From NCBI GenBank assembly GCA_018524725.1, contig JAEUWP010000237.1, positions 32,402 to 96,401 of the forward strand: a stretch of DNA of 64,000 bases, written 5' to 3'. Source of the DNA: Podaxis mareebaensis. Its lineage: Eukaryota; Basidiomycota; Agaricomycetes; Agaricales; Agaricaceae. Each line of letters opens with the position of its first letter. Positions within the stretch are counted from its first letter, which is position 1. The position numbers were made by a program, and so were the translations under genes. Of the stretch, positions 51,671-63,114 are shown in pieces. The notes under the pieces are model-generated. The model made no database searches and had not been told where the DNA came from. It saw only the letters and a program-made list of their open reading frames with translations.

Positions 51671-53350
51671 TCTGGTCAGTCAGGCGTGCATTATTTTATC
51701 AATGTCCGATGGACCAGGCCTTCTGCCATACGTCAACCCATCGTTGCCGATTGCCGTATGACTCATATCCAGAATGTGCATGAGTGCCGCTGTCTTAGTT
51801 GGAAAGGGAGACGACGAGCCAAGCACACCGCAGCAAGCATGGAAGTCGAAATGGGGATTGGAAGGAATTAAGACGTTGATCCAGGCCCTGGAGAAAAATA
51901 GGCCACGGACAACAACACGACAGCTTCAGGAACGGGTGCATTGCCCTATCTTACGACAATCCTCGTAGTCACCGGCGGTAGCTGGATGGGAACTGCAGGC
52001 GCGTTTAGATGTCGATGGGCGCCCCAGAAATGCATCGACAAGATTCGGATCATGATCGTAAGATTCCGTGGCTCTGTATCGAGAAGTTTGCTCCGCTAGG
52101 TTCACATTGCCACCAAGATCACGATGAAGAGAAAAGAGTAGGCCCTTGTACAAGGAAGAGTCAGGAATGCCGCATATCGGATAAGTTTGGTCCGCTAGGC
52201 TTGATGTGCCAGTGGGACAGGGCCTCTGCTGGACGATTTCGACCTCGCTACCTAGCAGTATCCGCATCGGTAATGGGCGTGCATATCGGGGCAAAGGCAT
52301 AAACGAGCCCCTGCCATAATACAAAGGGTGCACCTATAATCGGTCAGTCCTGCTTAATGGTCACGCTTTCCATATGTTAAGGTTCAATGCCCGCCAGTGT
52401 AGCTCCGACGTTCGGCAAGCAAACTTTGTGACCATCGTACATAAGACTTGGTTAGTTATTTGTAGAATGGAACGGGCGTTAAGAAGGACTTACGCCTGTC
52501 ACCTGGTCGTTATCGCTGTGCTCTCCCGGTGCGTGGAAATACCTGGGTAAGGTTATTAAAGGCTTTGTTAAATCCCCAAGCAGCGAGTTATCCTAAATTA
52601 GGCATCCCGAATAAGAGGCTTGTGAAATTGACCCCGTACAGCTTTCGCCGTTCATCGTCGCAAACTGTACGGTGATTCATTATCGGAAAGTGGTATTCAA
52701 CACCCAGCCTTAAGGCTGTTATTCGTTACTGGCACACTGATGGAATTGCAATCGGAAACCCCAAGAGGGCTACAGTAGGAAGATGAATGGCTAGGGGACA
52801 AAACCCCGCAGACAATCGATGGCAATGATCTTTGACCACTGTCAAGACGTCAACCAGGCGCATTTCCCGATAGGCCGAGAGATCTTTGCCCTCCTCGGCG
52901 CTATTGCTGCGGAACCCGGTGAAAGGAAAGTTTGGACCCTTATGCAGCACTCTTCAAACGAGGGAATGGAGAACTAGCGATTATGCTGGAAACATGTTAG
53001 AAGGTTTATCGTTCTATCCGAGCAATGGTCAGACAGGAGGAATCTAGACGGTGAGGAGACCGATTTGCATATATGAGAGCCTGGCCGGCTGAGCCAAGTC
53101 ACAAGATGATAATCGACCCTACTTCAAGCATTTGGTGTTTGGTCATTCTGGACAGCCTTCGGAGGTTTAGCATAGGTACACAGGGATTTTCATAGAGGTG
53201 ATCGTGGTCGTCCACACGGCGACTTCACAATTGATCCCTGACACTTTCAACATGCCGTTTTCAGATTCCCAGTGACATACAAAAGAATCAAGCTCTTAAT
53301 ATATCTGCCATTTATATCATAAGCCTGGGCCATATTTAATAATGATTGAA
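51671..53350. repeat. Upstream part of peroxygenase duplication unit 1
   Basis: It is collinear with about 57377-59070, including AGTTGGAAAGGGAGA, CCGATTTGCAT and GGCTGAGCCAAG. Scattered indels are present. No reading frame is conserved between the two copies, so I regard it as upstream noncoding sequence. Confidence 0.6.
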
Positions 53351-53359
53351 TTTCAGAAG

Positions 53360-54260
53360 AAGTGGTCCCAATCGTCTATATGTGGTGAGGCAGGATGCAT
53401 GTATCGAAGTACAGGATGCGGGGATAATAGAAGTAGGAATGAGAGTTGTGCCTACAAGTATATACTTTTATATACTTCTGCATAATTATCGGCACGCGTG
53501 AACGTTGTAAGCTTACCGTGCTTAACCCCCCCCCCCCCCGGTGAAAAAATTTCTTCCCAAGCAGGCGGGATGTTGGTGGTGATTGTAGGTGATGTTCTGA
53601 GGTCAGTATTGAAGATGGAGTCAGCCACTGTCACTGGATGCGTCAAGGCGGGGGGCCTACCCCTTTCAAGTCTCCCTCTGATGCCACTACATGTCGGTGT
53701 TCTGAAGCCGTCTTCCACTCGTTATGTGATTCAGGAAAATCTCGCCATTTTAACAGAACACGATAATCCTGCCCCGCTTTTTGATGGTCTACTATTTCTT
53801 GGATATAGTGTTCCGGTTCACCTCGTCTCTATCCGGGGCGGGTTTCTTAGTTGTGGGGTGCTCTCCCTTTCTGCGGACTCAGGTTCTGTTGATTCTTGGT
53901 AACGTTGGATTATAGATGTATGGAACACTCGGCATTTGTTGGCTGCTCCTGGTATGTCCGATGTGACTGTACTGTGTGCTTCATTCACTTTCAAAACCGT
54001 GTATGGTCCTTCAAACTTTGGTCGTAGTTTCTTGGGTATTTTTCCTTTTTCAGTGTTTCTAGGTTCTTTGTTCATGTTCTTGGTCAAGAGTAGCCACACG
54101 GTCACCTACTGTATGGGAGAATATATCTTCGCGATGTTTATTCGCTTGGTGTGATAGCTGTATTTTGGTTTCGAAAAGATTATCTGCTACTGTTCTGACG
54201 TCATTCACAATTCACTCAATGAATTGGACTGGCATGTTTCCAGTGCACCGGTGGTCTCCT
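53360..54260 (-). mobile_element. Chromovirus 3' remnant (integrase tail, chromodomain, LTR edge)
   Basis: The minus strand shows an integrase C-terminal segment: NLFETKIQLSHQANKHRED near 54165, then, after a frameshift, KKLRPKFEGPYTVLKV and AANKCRVFHTSIIQRY. A chromodomain follows (about 53690-53820: YIQEIVDHQKAGQDYRVLL, then KWRDFPESHNEWKT). A run of about 16 G (plus-strand C, 53524-53540) follows, like a polypurine tract before an LTR, and the LTR edge continues to about 53360. The element differs from the 6.3-15.6 kb chromovirus. The 5' parts are missing. Confidence 0.7.
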
Positions 54261-54889
54261 TGACGATGGGTGGAATCAAGCGAGGGGACATCCTAAACGA
54301 AGTTAGAATCCTGAGAATCCAGCTGACGCATTTACTGTGTTCATGATGGTGACACGCCTTTCGAAGGATGAGCACGTCGTAATTTCCCGTCCACGCACCA
54401 TGTGACGACGTGACCAACTCCGTAATAACGCACTCAGCCAACCCCTAGCTACAGTATCCTTCGTCCACTACCGTTATTTCGAGTACCACCCACTTTCTAC
54501 CCCACTCCTATTCGCAAACTTTCTTAAACAACACCCACCTCTCCCTCTAGATTATACAACGATTCATAACTACCCAAATAGGACCACTACACAGGTGTTC
54601 GAAGCGACGCGATTACAGGGGTGACCCGACGCGTTCCCACTTCAACCTCACCGCCTGGGGCCTCTGGGCACTTACAGCCCATAGCCTCCAATACCCAAAC
54701 CAGTGTCAACGTCCTCGTTTATAAGAACAATACATTTAATTGTCTGGTGTCACTAAGCAATGCTTGGCAATGCTTTTAACCGGACCATGCTATCTGTTGT
54801 CGACTTGTGCGTTCCGAAGCACCATCAGTCTCTGGAGAAAATGCTGTCGATAGCTTCAGTTATGCGCCGACGTCGCTAGACACCAGAGT
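54261..54889. other. Segment without recognised gene
   Basis: No supported frame or repeat is present between the chromovirus remnant and the second duplication unit. Confidence 0.35.
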
Positions 54890-55934
54890 TATGGTGCTGA
54901 CGATGAATGAGTAACTCCTGAGTAGCTCTAACGTCAACTGTCGAAGGATATGAAGCTTCGGCAGCAATGGGGGCTTCCATGCCGAAGGCTGATCCGAGTC
55001 ACCGAATACTCCGTATACGATCTATTAATAAACTTGTCTAACTTTCAGAGGCGTGTATACCAACCAAATACCAACGGCACTGGCACACAATTGCCGCTTT
55101 TCCACGCCATCCCCTGGGTGCCTAGAAGGAGCCAATGCTTTGTACGACAATGCTCTTCTCAAAAACTGAGGAAATGTATGGTATTCTTTACATCCACACA
55201 AGCCCGGAAGGACTTTGCCCTGTCTGCCACCTGAGTCACCCGGTACAATCCTGTACATCTACACCGAAGGCCGACTTTGGATATTGTAGAGAACGAGAAC
55301 GGACTACCGTGGGAAACCGGGCAAACGACAGGATTTATTAGTTGTGCGCGTAGTTATATTTTGTCTTAGCTTCCACCACGTTGGATATCTCTCCACATAT
55401 TTCTGTCGACAACACCTTTGGTTCCTCGCTCATTATGGAGCTTACACGCTATACAATATATCACAAATCAATTCACTGTAGAGAGTCCGAATGCTTACAA
55501 CAAAAGATTGAGCTGACTTTTCAAGTTTAGAACTCTGAGAAATAGGGTCTCCGAATATTATTGCATTGAACATATGGCAATATATACACGGACCAACAGC
55601 CGGAAGCTCAATGACCATCCAACCAGGGGACGCATCGGCAGACCCTGATTGCAGGACCTGATGCACCCAAGACCGACCCCGACATGCTCGTCAAAAGATT
55701 GGCAGAGATCGCTGAGAGCCGTGAGCAGACTGAGTTTCGGGTCGCTATCTCAACCGGATCAGCCTTATTTATTTGAACTCTTCGCTCCCGATCTTTTCTT
55801 TTCTTTTTGGTCCACCACGTTTTGAGAGCTCGGCATTCTTTGCTCAAGTTATGTTAGTGTTTTTCGCTCTAAAGTGATATGGTAATTTCCGTATCGGTTA
55901 AAACATGGAGGAGCCGAGTCGTACTGAAAGAGAG
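54890..55934. repeat. 3' flank of peroxygenase unit 2 with an insertion
   Basis: The left end matches about 50005-50160 and the right end (from about 55850) matches about 50185-50260. The roughly 780 bases between (about 55065-55845) have no counterpart in unit 1, so they were inserted here or deleted there. No known element is recognised in them. Confidence 0.5.
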
Positions 55935-57312
55935 CTATTTACCGTACGGAAACACTTGGGGGCAAGTGGTATCGTTAGGCTTGAACATTGCCAGATAAAA
56001 GAAGTTCAAGTTCCTATTCAATGCAACCTTCAGCACGCCCGTTGGCTCAGGATATAATCCTTTGATCGTCTTGTTAACGAAGTCCGTATATAACTTGCAG
56101 ACCGATGAGAAATCCGCCGAGTCAGGATCAAAGGTGTAGCTGTTAACGGTGCCATTGTTTGCACCAGGCCGAACTGGATGCCGGCTCAAAACTTGGTCGA
56201 TACCTTCGCCGCCCCTGGGCCCTGCGCCTCTGAAGAACCCATCAGGGAACTTCCCATCACGGAAGAAACCGAGGGCAACATCCAGGTCGAGTTGACCATC
56301 TGTGCGACGTCCGTCGACGAAGAAGTTGACGGGAAACACGGACTCGCCGTAGGCGGTGAAGTAACGCGGTGAGATAAAGGAAAATGTGGGGTTGGTCGCA
56401 ATTGAGTCTTGAATTCGTTGGAAGCGCAGTTCCGCAGCGACTGTGTAGTTGTATTTTCCGGCACCGAAACGGTTGCTAAAGTCTACAAACTAAGCTTTCG
56501 TGAGTTTTTTTTACAGACAGAATATTGATAAAAGGACTAACCTCATCCCACAAGGTTTGATTAAAACTGTGGTTATCTCCAAAAAATGCATCAGCGCGGG
56601 TCATGCTTGCATCACCTAGGAATCCTTCTCAGACTGCAAAGATCTGCAAAATATTTTCCCGGTGACTAACCTTCAAAAACGGCATGGGTATTCAAGCCAC
56701 CAACGATGGCAGGCTTAGGAGGATCCCGGCCTGTGAGGGAGCTCTTCCCTCCGATGCTCAAGAGATTGGTGATGGGATTCCCATCGACAAGTAATGCTGC
56801 GTAGACGGCGAATTTTGCCGCTGAGTTTTCCATATTAAACCCTAAGTTGCTCCATGTGAGAAAGAGCGTTGCAGTTCGGAAAATGATCATATTCACACCT
56901 TCCTGAACGGCATTAATGATTTGGGCTGGAGTAGCAATGCCATTGCGAGGGAGGTACTGACATCACATGCCTCAGGTTAGACGAAATGAAATAGTAACGA
57001 GGTACTTACCCCATGAGACGCGAGCGTGTTCAGACCTGGGCAAGGACCTCGTATATCATTTGGACCAGGAGGCATCCAAGGATGGGTGGGATCATTGACC
57101 AATTTCACGGACGTATCACTCGGTGGGCCTGGGGGGTCCTCCGGAGGTGCGACATGGAGTCTGGGAAGGATTGTATCCAGCTGTTCCCTCGTAAGACCAG
57201 CCAGGGAATGGTGAGCTGGAAAGGCCCCATCCAGGGAATGGTGAGCCGGAAAAGCTCCAGCCAAGGACGTAGCTGTGAGCGCAAGGACGACAGATTTCAA
57301 GAAACGGCTCAT
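55935..57312 (-). CDS. Long-type unspecific peroxygenase
   Basis: This secreted haem-thiolate peroxygenase is close to the Agrocybe aegerita type. The start is MSRFLKSVVLALTATSLAGA, a signal peptide. The N terminus carries a tandem ten-residue repeat (GAFPAHHSLD/GAFPAHHSLA) absent from the left copy. The proximal haem ligand is Cys in GPCPGLNTLASHG. After an intron come YLPRNGIATPAQI and NMIIFRTATLFLTWSNLGF, then EGDASMTR with catalytic Glu (spanning an intron), FVDFSNRFGAGKYNYTVAAE, RYFTAYGESVFPVNFFVDG, NNGTVNSYTFDPDSADFSS and the C-terminal pair of Cys (VCKLY and TTCPQVFPYGK) that forms a disulfide in relatives. All exons are open. Peroxide could come from the pyranose 2-oxidase in the same window. 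Confidence 0.93.
57231..57260 (-). repeat. 30-bp tandem duplication in peroxygenase N terminus
   Basis: A second copy of the 30 bases coding for GAFPAHHSL plus one residue follows the first (57201-57230). It lies at the signal-peptide cleavage region, so it lengthens the propeptide rather than the catalytic domain. Confidence 0.7.
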
Positions 57313-57369
57313 TGCTGCTGGTGAATAGCACCCGAAGCTTAATTTGAGGAATAATACGGGTCTGCATGG

Positions 57370-57376
57370 CTTTATA
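57370..57376 (-). promoter_or_regulatory. TATA box of right peroxygenase copy
   Basis: TATAAAG on the minus strand lies 57 bases before the ATG at 57312, the same element and spacing as in the left copy. Confidence 0.55.
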
Positions 57377-59070
57377 ACTTGTCAGTCAAGCGTGTGCTAT
57401 TTTGACAGCGTTCGTTGGAATTGCCGACTGCCATATGACTCGTAATCAGAACGCGTAAGAATGGGCCGCGGTGGTCTTAGTTGGAAAGGGAGATGACGAG
57501 ACGAGCGCACCGCAGCAAGCCTGCAAGTCGAAATGGGGATTGGAAGCAAATAAAGACGTTGATCCAAGTCCTTGAGAAAACCAGGCCATGGATAGCCGCA
57601 CGATAGCTTCAGGAACGGGCGCATTGTCCTATCTTAAGACAATCCTGGTCTTCACCGGTGATAACTGGATGGGAACTGCAGGTGAATCGAGATGTGGATC
57701 GGCGTCCCAGAAATGGATCGACAGGATTCGTACCATTGTCACAGGACTTCTGTATCCAGAAGCTTGTTCTGCTAGGCTCAGCTTACCACCGAAGTCAGGA
57801 TGAAGAGAAAAGAGTGGATCCCTTGTATAAGGGGGAGTCAGATATGCCGCGTATCTGATGTATTTGGTCCGTTAGGCTTGGTTTGTCGCTTGGACCGGGC
57901 GTTTTCCTGCTGGACGATTTCGGCCTCGCTACGTAGCAAATGTACGCATTAGCAATGGACATATCTGTCTGGACAAAAGCATAAACGAACCCATGTTACA
58001 AGACGTACGGTGCACCTGCTACCTGTCCGTCCTGCTGCAGAGGTCACGCTTTCCGTACGACAAGATTCAATGCCTGCCGGTGTAGTTCCGACGTTCGCGA
58101 AAGCCACTTTTATGATCATCGTACATAAGACTTGGTTATTTGTGGAATGGAACGCTTGCTGGGAAGGACTTACGCGTGTCACTTGGCCGCCTTCGCCGTG
58201 CCCTCCGGGTGCGAGGAAAAGCCTAGGTAGGGATGTTAAAGTCCCTTGTGGAATTCCCAAGCAACGAGTTACCCTAAATTAGGCATCCAAAAAAGCGATG
58301 CCCGCACAGCGTTTGTCATTCATCGTCGCAAAGTGTATGGTGGTTCTTTGTTGAAAGTGGTAATTCAGCCGGCTGTTGTTCATTACTGATACACCGCTGA
58401 AATTGATACCGGAAACCCTAGGAGGGGTACGGCAGGAAGACGAAGGATTAGGGGACGAAAGCTACAGACAATCGATGACGATGATCTTCGAGCATTGTCA
58501 GCCGAACGCATTTCCCGGTAGACCGAGGGTTCTTCTTTCTCAGCGCTTAGTGCTGCGGAATGCGATGAAGTGAAAGCTATGACCTTACGCAACATTCTTT
58601 GAAAGAGAAGATGGAGAACTTGCCATTATGCTGGAAGCGTATTAAATGTATTACCGTTCTATCCGAGCAAGGATCAGACATGACAGGAGGGGTCTGGACG
58701 TGAGAAGGCCGATTTGCATCTATAAGAGCTCGGTCGGCTGAGCCAAGCCGTAACGATGATAATCAACCTTACTTCAAGTATTGACGTCCGGCCCTTTCAC
58801 GTCCCTCAGCCTTGTATCATGTGTTTCGTCCTCTAGGTTCTTGTCTCTTCCTCGGATGATGAATCATTCTGGATAGTCTTCGCGAGCTTAGCGTAGATAC
58901 ACACCCATACATAAGTTCCCGGGCTTTCCGTGGCGATGGTCGTGGACGTCTACACAACTGATTCTTGAACACTTCCAAAAAACGTATTCAGATTCACAGT
59001 GATATACAGGGAATCAAACCCTTAAGTAGCTCTGCCACCTGTGAGACCGGGCAATATCCAACAACGATTA
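57377..59070. repeat. Upstream part of peroxygenase duplication unit 2
   Basis: This is the counterpart of 51671-53350. Homology fades near 59070, close to the end of the dehydrogenase gene. No gene is recognised. Confidence 0.6.
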
Positions 59071-59077
59071 ATCACAC

Positions 59078-60464
59078 TCACCCCAAAGCGTTATCATCAA
59101 CGCACAGCTTCAGTTCCTTCAAGATCTCCAACGTCGTAACATACAACTCATTCCCTAACCTCTCATCTCTCGCCTGCGGCGAGGGATCCGCAATCTGACC
59201 AACAGGATTAAGATAAGCACCCTTAAACCTCTCCGCATTCGTTTTGACTTCAGGCGAAGCCACAGCGTAAGCAGAGTTCATCGCGCCTTCCCTCATCGGA
59301 ACAAAGATTAGGTGGAGAATGAGGCTGAAGATTTGCTTGAGGACCGGGGCTCTGTTCTTCAAGAATTTCAACACGTTCGGAGTCATGACGCCCCCCGGGT
59401 GAATAGCCATGCAGATGATTGGCGCATCTTGTGCATTAAGGCGGCGTTGCAGATGCTTAATGTGGTGAATATTGGCCAACTTGGATAGGCCTAAAAGGAT
59501 GCAGTATCAATAAGATGACAACAAGAGGTTTGATGGAGAGCCTACCATACGTATACAGATCACTCACGAAAGATGTACCGTACGATTTGTTGAAATTGTC
59601 CTTTCCTGCAAATGATGTCGGTGTAGCAGTCTCATGACCCTTGGATGAAACCTACTAAGAGAAAAAGCTAGTGTTAGCTTAGCTTAATCTTGAGTAACCA
59701 GAGTGACTAAAACCTGACATTGATGATGCGAACGTCAGAGCCCTCTTGTTTGGATGTCTGAATCAAAAGGGGTAAAAGGGTTTCCGTGAGGATGAAGTGG
59801 CCGAGGTAGCTGATCGTGGTCAATGGGAGGAGCATCTATATGAAGGTGCTTGGTACGAACTTGATAGCCATATAATCTCTCAATCCATCCTTCGTCACAT
59901 TGGAAGGTCCGGTTGCCCTGTACCGACGCATAAATTGGACACGTTTTGTCCTACAGGAGAATATGGGCGCACTTCGCAGCATTATTAACTGTGTTACGAA
60001 CGCTGAGTACTTAGCGGAATCACGGGTGCAAAATCTGACATACTAAGAATATCCAGGCGTTCTTCTTTTTTCAGGAATTCCTCTGCGGCACTCTTTGCAG
60101 AGTGAGGGTCTTCCAAATCAAGCTTGAGCCAGTGAAGGCTCCCATCACCAAGTCCTTCCATCTTCAACTTTTCCATCGCTTCCTTAGTGCCCTGTTCATT
60201 GCGAGTCGCTAGGTAAATCTGTTGATAAAGCATTGGTTAAGAGCAGTATCAGAGGTACTCAAGCTTGCCTTGGCTCCTTTCCGACCAAGGAACTGTGTCG
60301 TGGTGTATCCAATCCCAGAACTGTGCATGCCATGAGCACTCTGATCAACCTTAGATAGACGCCCCGTGGTGCACTCACTATCCACCAGTTATGATCACGA
60401 CTTTTCCATGCAGGTCTCCGAGGTCCTCTTCGGAGATGCGTCTCTGCTTGCTAAAGGGCCACAT
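59078..60464 (-). CDS. Short-chain dehydrogenase/reductase (retinol-dehydrogenase-like)
   Basis: This NAD(P)-dependent oxidoreductase has an unknown substrate. The start MWPFSKQRRISEEDLGDLHG leads to the cofactor loop VIITGGYSGIGYTTTQFLG (TGxxxGIG, split by an intron). YLATRNEQGTKEAMEKL, DLEDPHSAK and NNAAK follow. After splicing come NYLGHFILTETLLPLL and then SKGHETATPTSFAGKDNFN. The catalytic YGLSK (Y-x3-K) is split by an intron after the Tyr codon. IHPGGVMTPN and a stop at 59078 complete it. One intron appears to use a GC donor (AAG|GCAAGC before IYLATR). The length and motif order fit classical SDRs of about 320 residues. Confidence 0.85.
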
Positions 60465-61163
60465 CTTAGTTGGAGAAAGGGTGTTTCAGAACATTGGAAG
60501 CTTTGAACTCTGCTCATGATAAATATGGCAGAAATTGGTCAGTGCGCACTCAACCCTCTCCAAACATATCATCGATATCTTCTAGCCATGACCATTGCCG
60601 TGGGTAAGCTTGGGAATAAGAAGGCAAACGGATCGGAGACGAAAAAGGTCAAGCGAAGAGAGGCACTTGCAAAGGTCGGCCGGGTATACAAATAGCCGGC
60701 AAGGATTCACAGGCAACGGCCTTGTTCGAAGCTTGAAGTTCACAACATCGATATGTAGACCACTTCCGAAATACCACGAGAAACGATAGATCCCCAATGC
60801 ATTGACAGGAAGTGTGCCCAGGGCGTAGACAAGCAACTTCCTTGGAACCCTACTCGAACCACTGATTACTCCATTTTTGATCTCTTGACTTCGGCGATCC
60901 CTAAATTGATTCCGACCGGTCGTCAACTCAGAGAATCATCAAAACCAAATGTTTGAGGACCAAGAACTCACTACACATCGTCAAGTTACTCAGTATGGCC
61001 CTGAAAAAGTGTTACACGTCTGGAGGTGTTCTAACAGCAACCGACAGTGTTACAAAGTCGGCACCATGAGATCAACCTGCAATTTACTTTATATCGTAGC
61101 GCCGGTCGCTTGATCGCCCACATCTTTCCTCCCAGCAACCTTCCAATTACGAGCTAGAACTCC
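60465..61163. other. Segment without recognised gene
   Basis: A 114-residue minus-strand frame (60582-60926) resembles nothing known. The segment contains upstream sequence of the dehydrogenase and the lost 5' end of the repeat-protein gene. Confidence 0.35.
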
Positions 61164-61911
61164 GTGGCCTCGTCTTCTCTTGCTGCTGCTCAGGACCAGT
61201 CCAGTGAGCTATATGCTCGAGCACTTGCGGACAGACATTCAGAACTTGATGCTCGTGCACTCTCATTCGGAGAGCCTCGCGTATACGCCCGTGCGCTCGA
61301 AGAAGATACTACCCACGAATATGCCCGACAACTCGCTGGCGAGGACGTCGAACTCTCCGAGCGTGCATTAGACGAAATATACGAGTATACGCGGGACGTA
61401 TCCGACGAGCTCGACGCAAGGGAATTTGACGAAGACTACTTGTACACACGAGAGCTTGAGGACGTTGAAGCCCGCGAGTATGACGAACAATTGGAAGCTC
61501 GGGATTTAGAGGACGTCGAAGCCCGCGAGTATGACGAACAGTTCGAGGCCCGGGATTTAGAGGACGTTGAAGCTCGCGAGTACGAGGGGGAACTGGATGC
61601 ACGCGACGTCGATGGCATTGAAGCCCGCGAATACGATGAGGATTTGGAGGCTCGGGAATATGAGGATGATTTGGAGGCCCGAGAGTTGGAGGACGACTTA
61701 GAAGCTAGGGATTTCGATGATGAGTTTCTGGGTGCGAGACGTCGAGGAGGTCTTGGAGACCCGAGAGGTAGATGAAGCCTTGGAGGTTCGGGAGTTAGGC
61801 AAGGAGATGTTTGAGACCAGGGAGGTCGCCGACGAGGTCGTTGAAGCCCGTGAATTTGATGAGCTACAGAGTTTACAAGCTCGAGACGAGATGATTGCCG
61901 ACTATGTCTGA
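61164..61911 (+). pseudogene. Acidic repeat protein, 5'-truncated and frameshifted
   Basis: The frame opens inside what looks like the end of a signal peptide (ASSSLAAAQDQ), with a TAG only nine bases earlier and no ATG. The exon or bases giving the initiator Met are missing or unrecognised. The protein is acidic with a recurring AR[DE] pattern. Four 17-residue repeats of the type ELEDVEAREYDEQLEAR (61452-61655) are followed by nine-residue units. A one-base loss near 61735 shifts the frame; the repeat pattern (EVLETREVDEALEVREL) resumes in the next frame and ends at TGA 61909. The function is unknown. If the signal peptide is real it would be secreted. Confidence 0.5.
61452..61655 (+). repeat. 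Four 51-bp tandem repeats
   Basis: Units 61452-61502, 61503-61553, 61554-61604 and 61605-61655 each encode 17 residues with a DVEAREY-like core. The first three are close copies at DNA level, so the array grew by recent unequal exchange or slippage. Confidence 0.8.
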
Positions 61912-62918
61912 GGACATACCTCCTCCAAATACTATTTAACGAAGTGGATGCCAGGCGCGACGAGGCATGCGTTGATTTTCATATATTAATGGATATCTCT
62001 AAGTTTATCCACAGAATCCCGAGTGTCGTAGAGGTGCCGTGGACCGTAAATCAGGAATAGATAAAGTTGTGTGATTTATCGGCGGCTAAAAACCAGCCTG
62101 AGCGTTCGGAATGGGTCCTGGGCTCCTTGAAATAGTGATGGTATCTGAATATTTGAATGTTTGCTGTAGCCTTTTGTTTGTTTGTCCAGGTTGTCGTGTT
62201 AAGGTCTGGCATCGGCCCTTCTTAGCTTTCGTTCGTGATATATTTCTTCACTTCTACTCAAGCTATATTGTGCATCCCTCTTACCACATGCTTGTAGCTC
62301 TAATAACTCGCCAGTGTGTAGATGGCATGGTGCATCTAAAAGAGTACGTGGCCGGTGTCCAGTGTATTTTATCGCTCATTATCTTCTTTCCGCCTCTTCG
62401 TAGAGTGTTAGAATGAATCAAGACTATCAAGTCCCCTCCAACTAAAGTATTCGTCATAACCGGTTGATCGTTGAACGGGACGACTGTAACAATATGCTGC
62501 CGACGTCTCCATTGTGGGTTGAAACACCATCAAGTGCTTTGATACCACCGGCGTCAACAGTTTCGCGTTTAAGGTCTGTGAACCAAAGTCAGGCTACGTG
62601 ATAATTGACCCTGTCGACATGGTATCTCAGACATATGGGGGATCAACCACGCGTATTGTTTCGCTGGAGCGGCACGCAGAAAGACTAATTTAGTCTCGGA
62701 CAGCCTTTGCCTTGCGAGCGCCATTATTGCAGTTCGGCTTCCCCTCCACAATAGGATCGCGTTGATCGATGTTGCCTCTCACTATGAGCGACTAGGACGG
62801 GCACAACCAGAGTGGCGCTGTCACACCACCTGTTGCTGATCCTACCTGCTTCATACACTTACGACCAGCAATCAGCCAAAATAGCCCTTTGTTTCCGAGG
62901 GGACGAAGCTGGTCCTTG
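61912..62918. other. Intergenic segment
   Basis: No supported gene is present. It contains the upstream region of the next gene. Confidence 0.4.
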
Positions 62919-62926
62919 TATATAAA
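62919..62926 (+). promoter_or_regulatory. TATA box of the pentapeptide-repeat gene
   Basis: TATATAAA lies 189 bases before the ATG at 63115. A leader of about 150 bases or a 5' UTR intron would be needed. Confidence 0.45.
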
Positions 62927-63114
62927 CTCGATCCTATGCATTCCAGTTTCCTCAGCAGTGCTCACATTCACTCCTCTTCGGCGCAGGTTGCCTTAGAGCT
63001 CCGTCTTTCACAAGTCGACGTCTTCACATCTTGTTCCTGGTGAACATACGACTTTGTACTGGTTACAATCCCCTCGACGTATTCCTGCATTTCATCAAGC
63101 CGCTGATAAAAAAG

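Noticed and set aside
51926..52333. 135-residue minus-strand ORF upstream of the left peroxygenase
   Set aside because: The frame is not preserved in the homologous segment of the right duplication unit, so it is likely to be chance.
60582..60926. 114-residue minus-strand ORF upstream of the dehydrogenase
   Set aside because: There is no motif, and no clear splice joins it to the dehydrogenase start at 60464.
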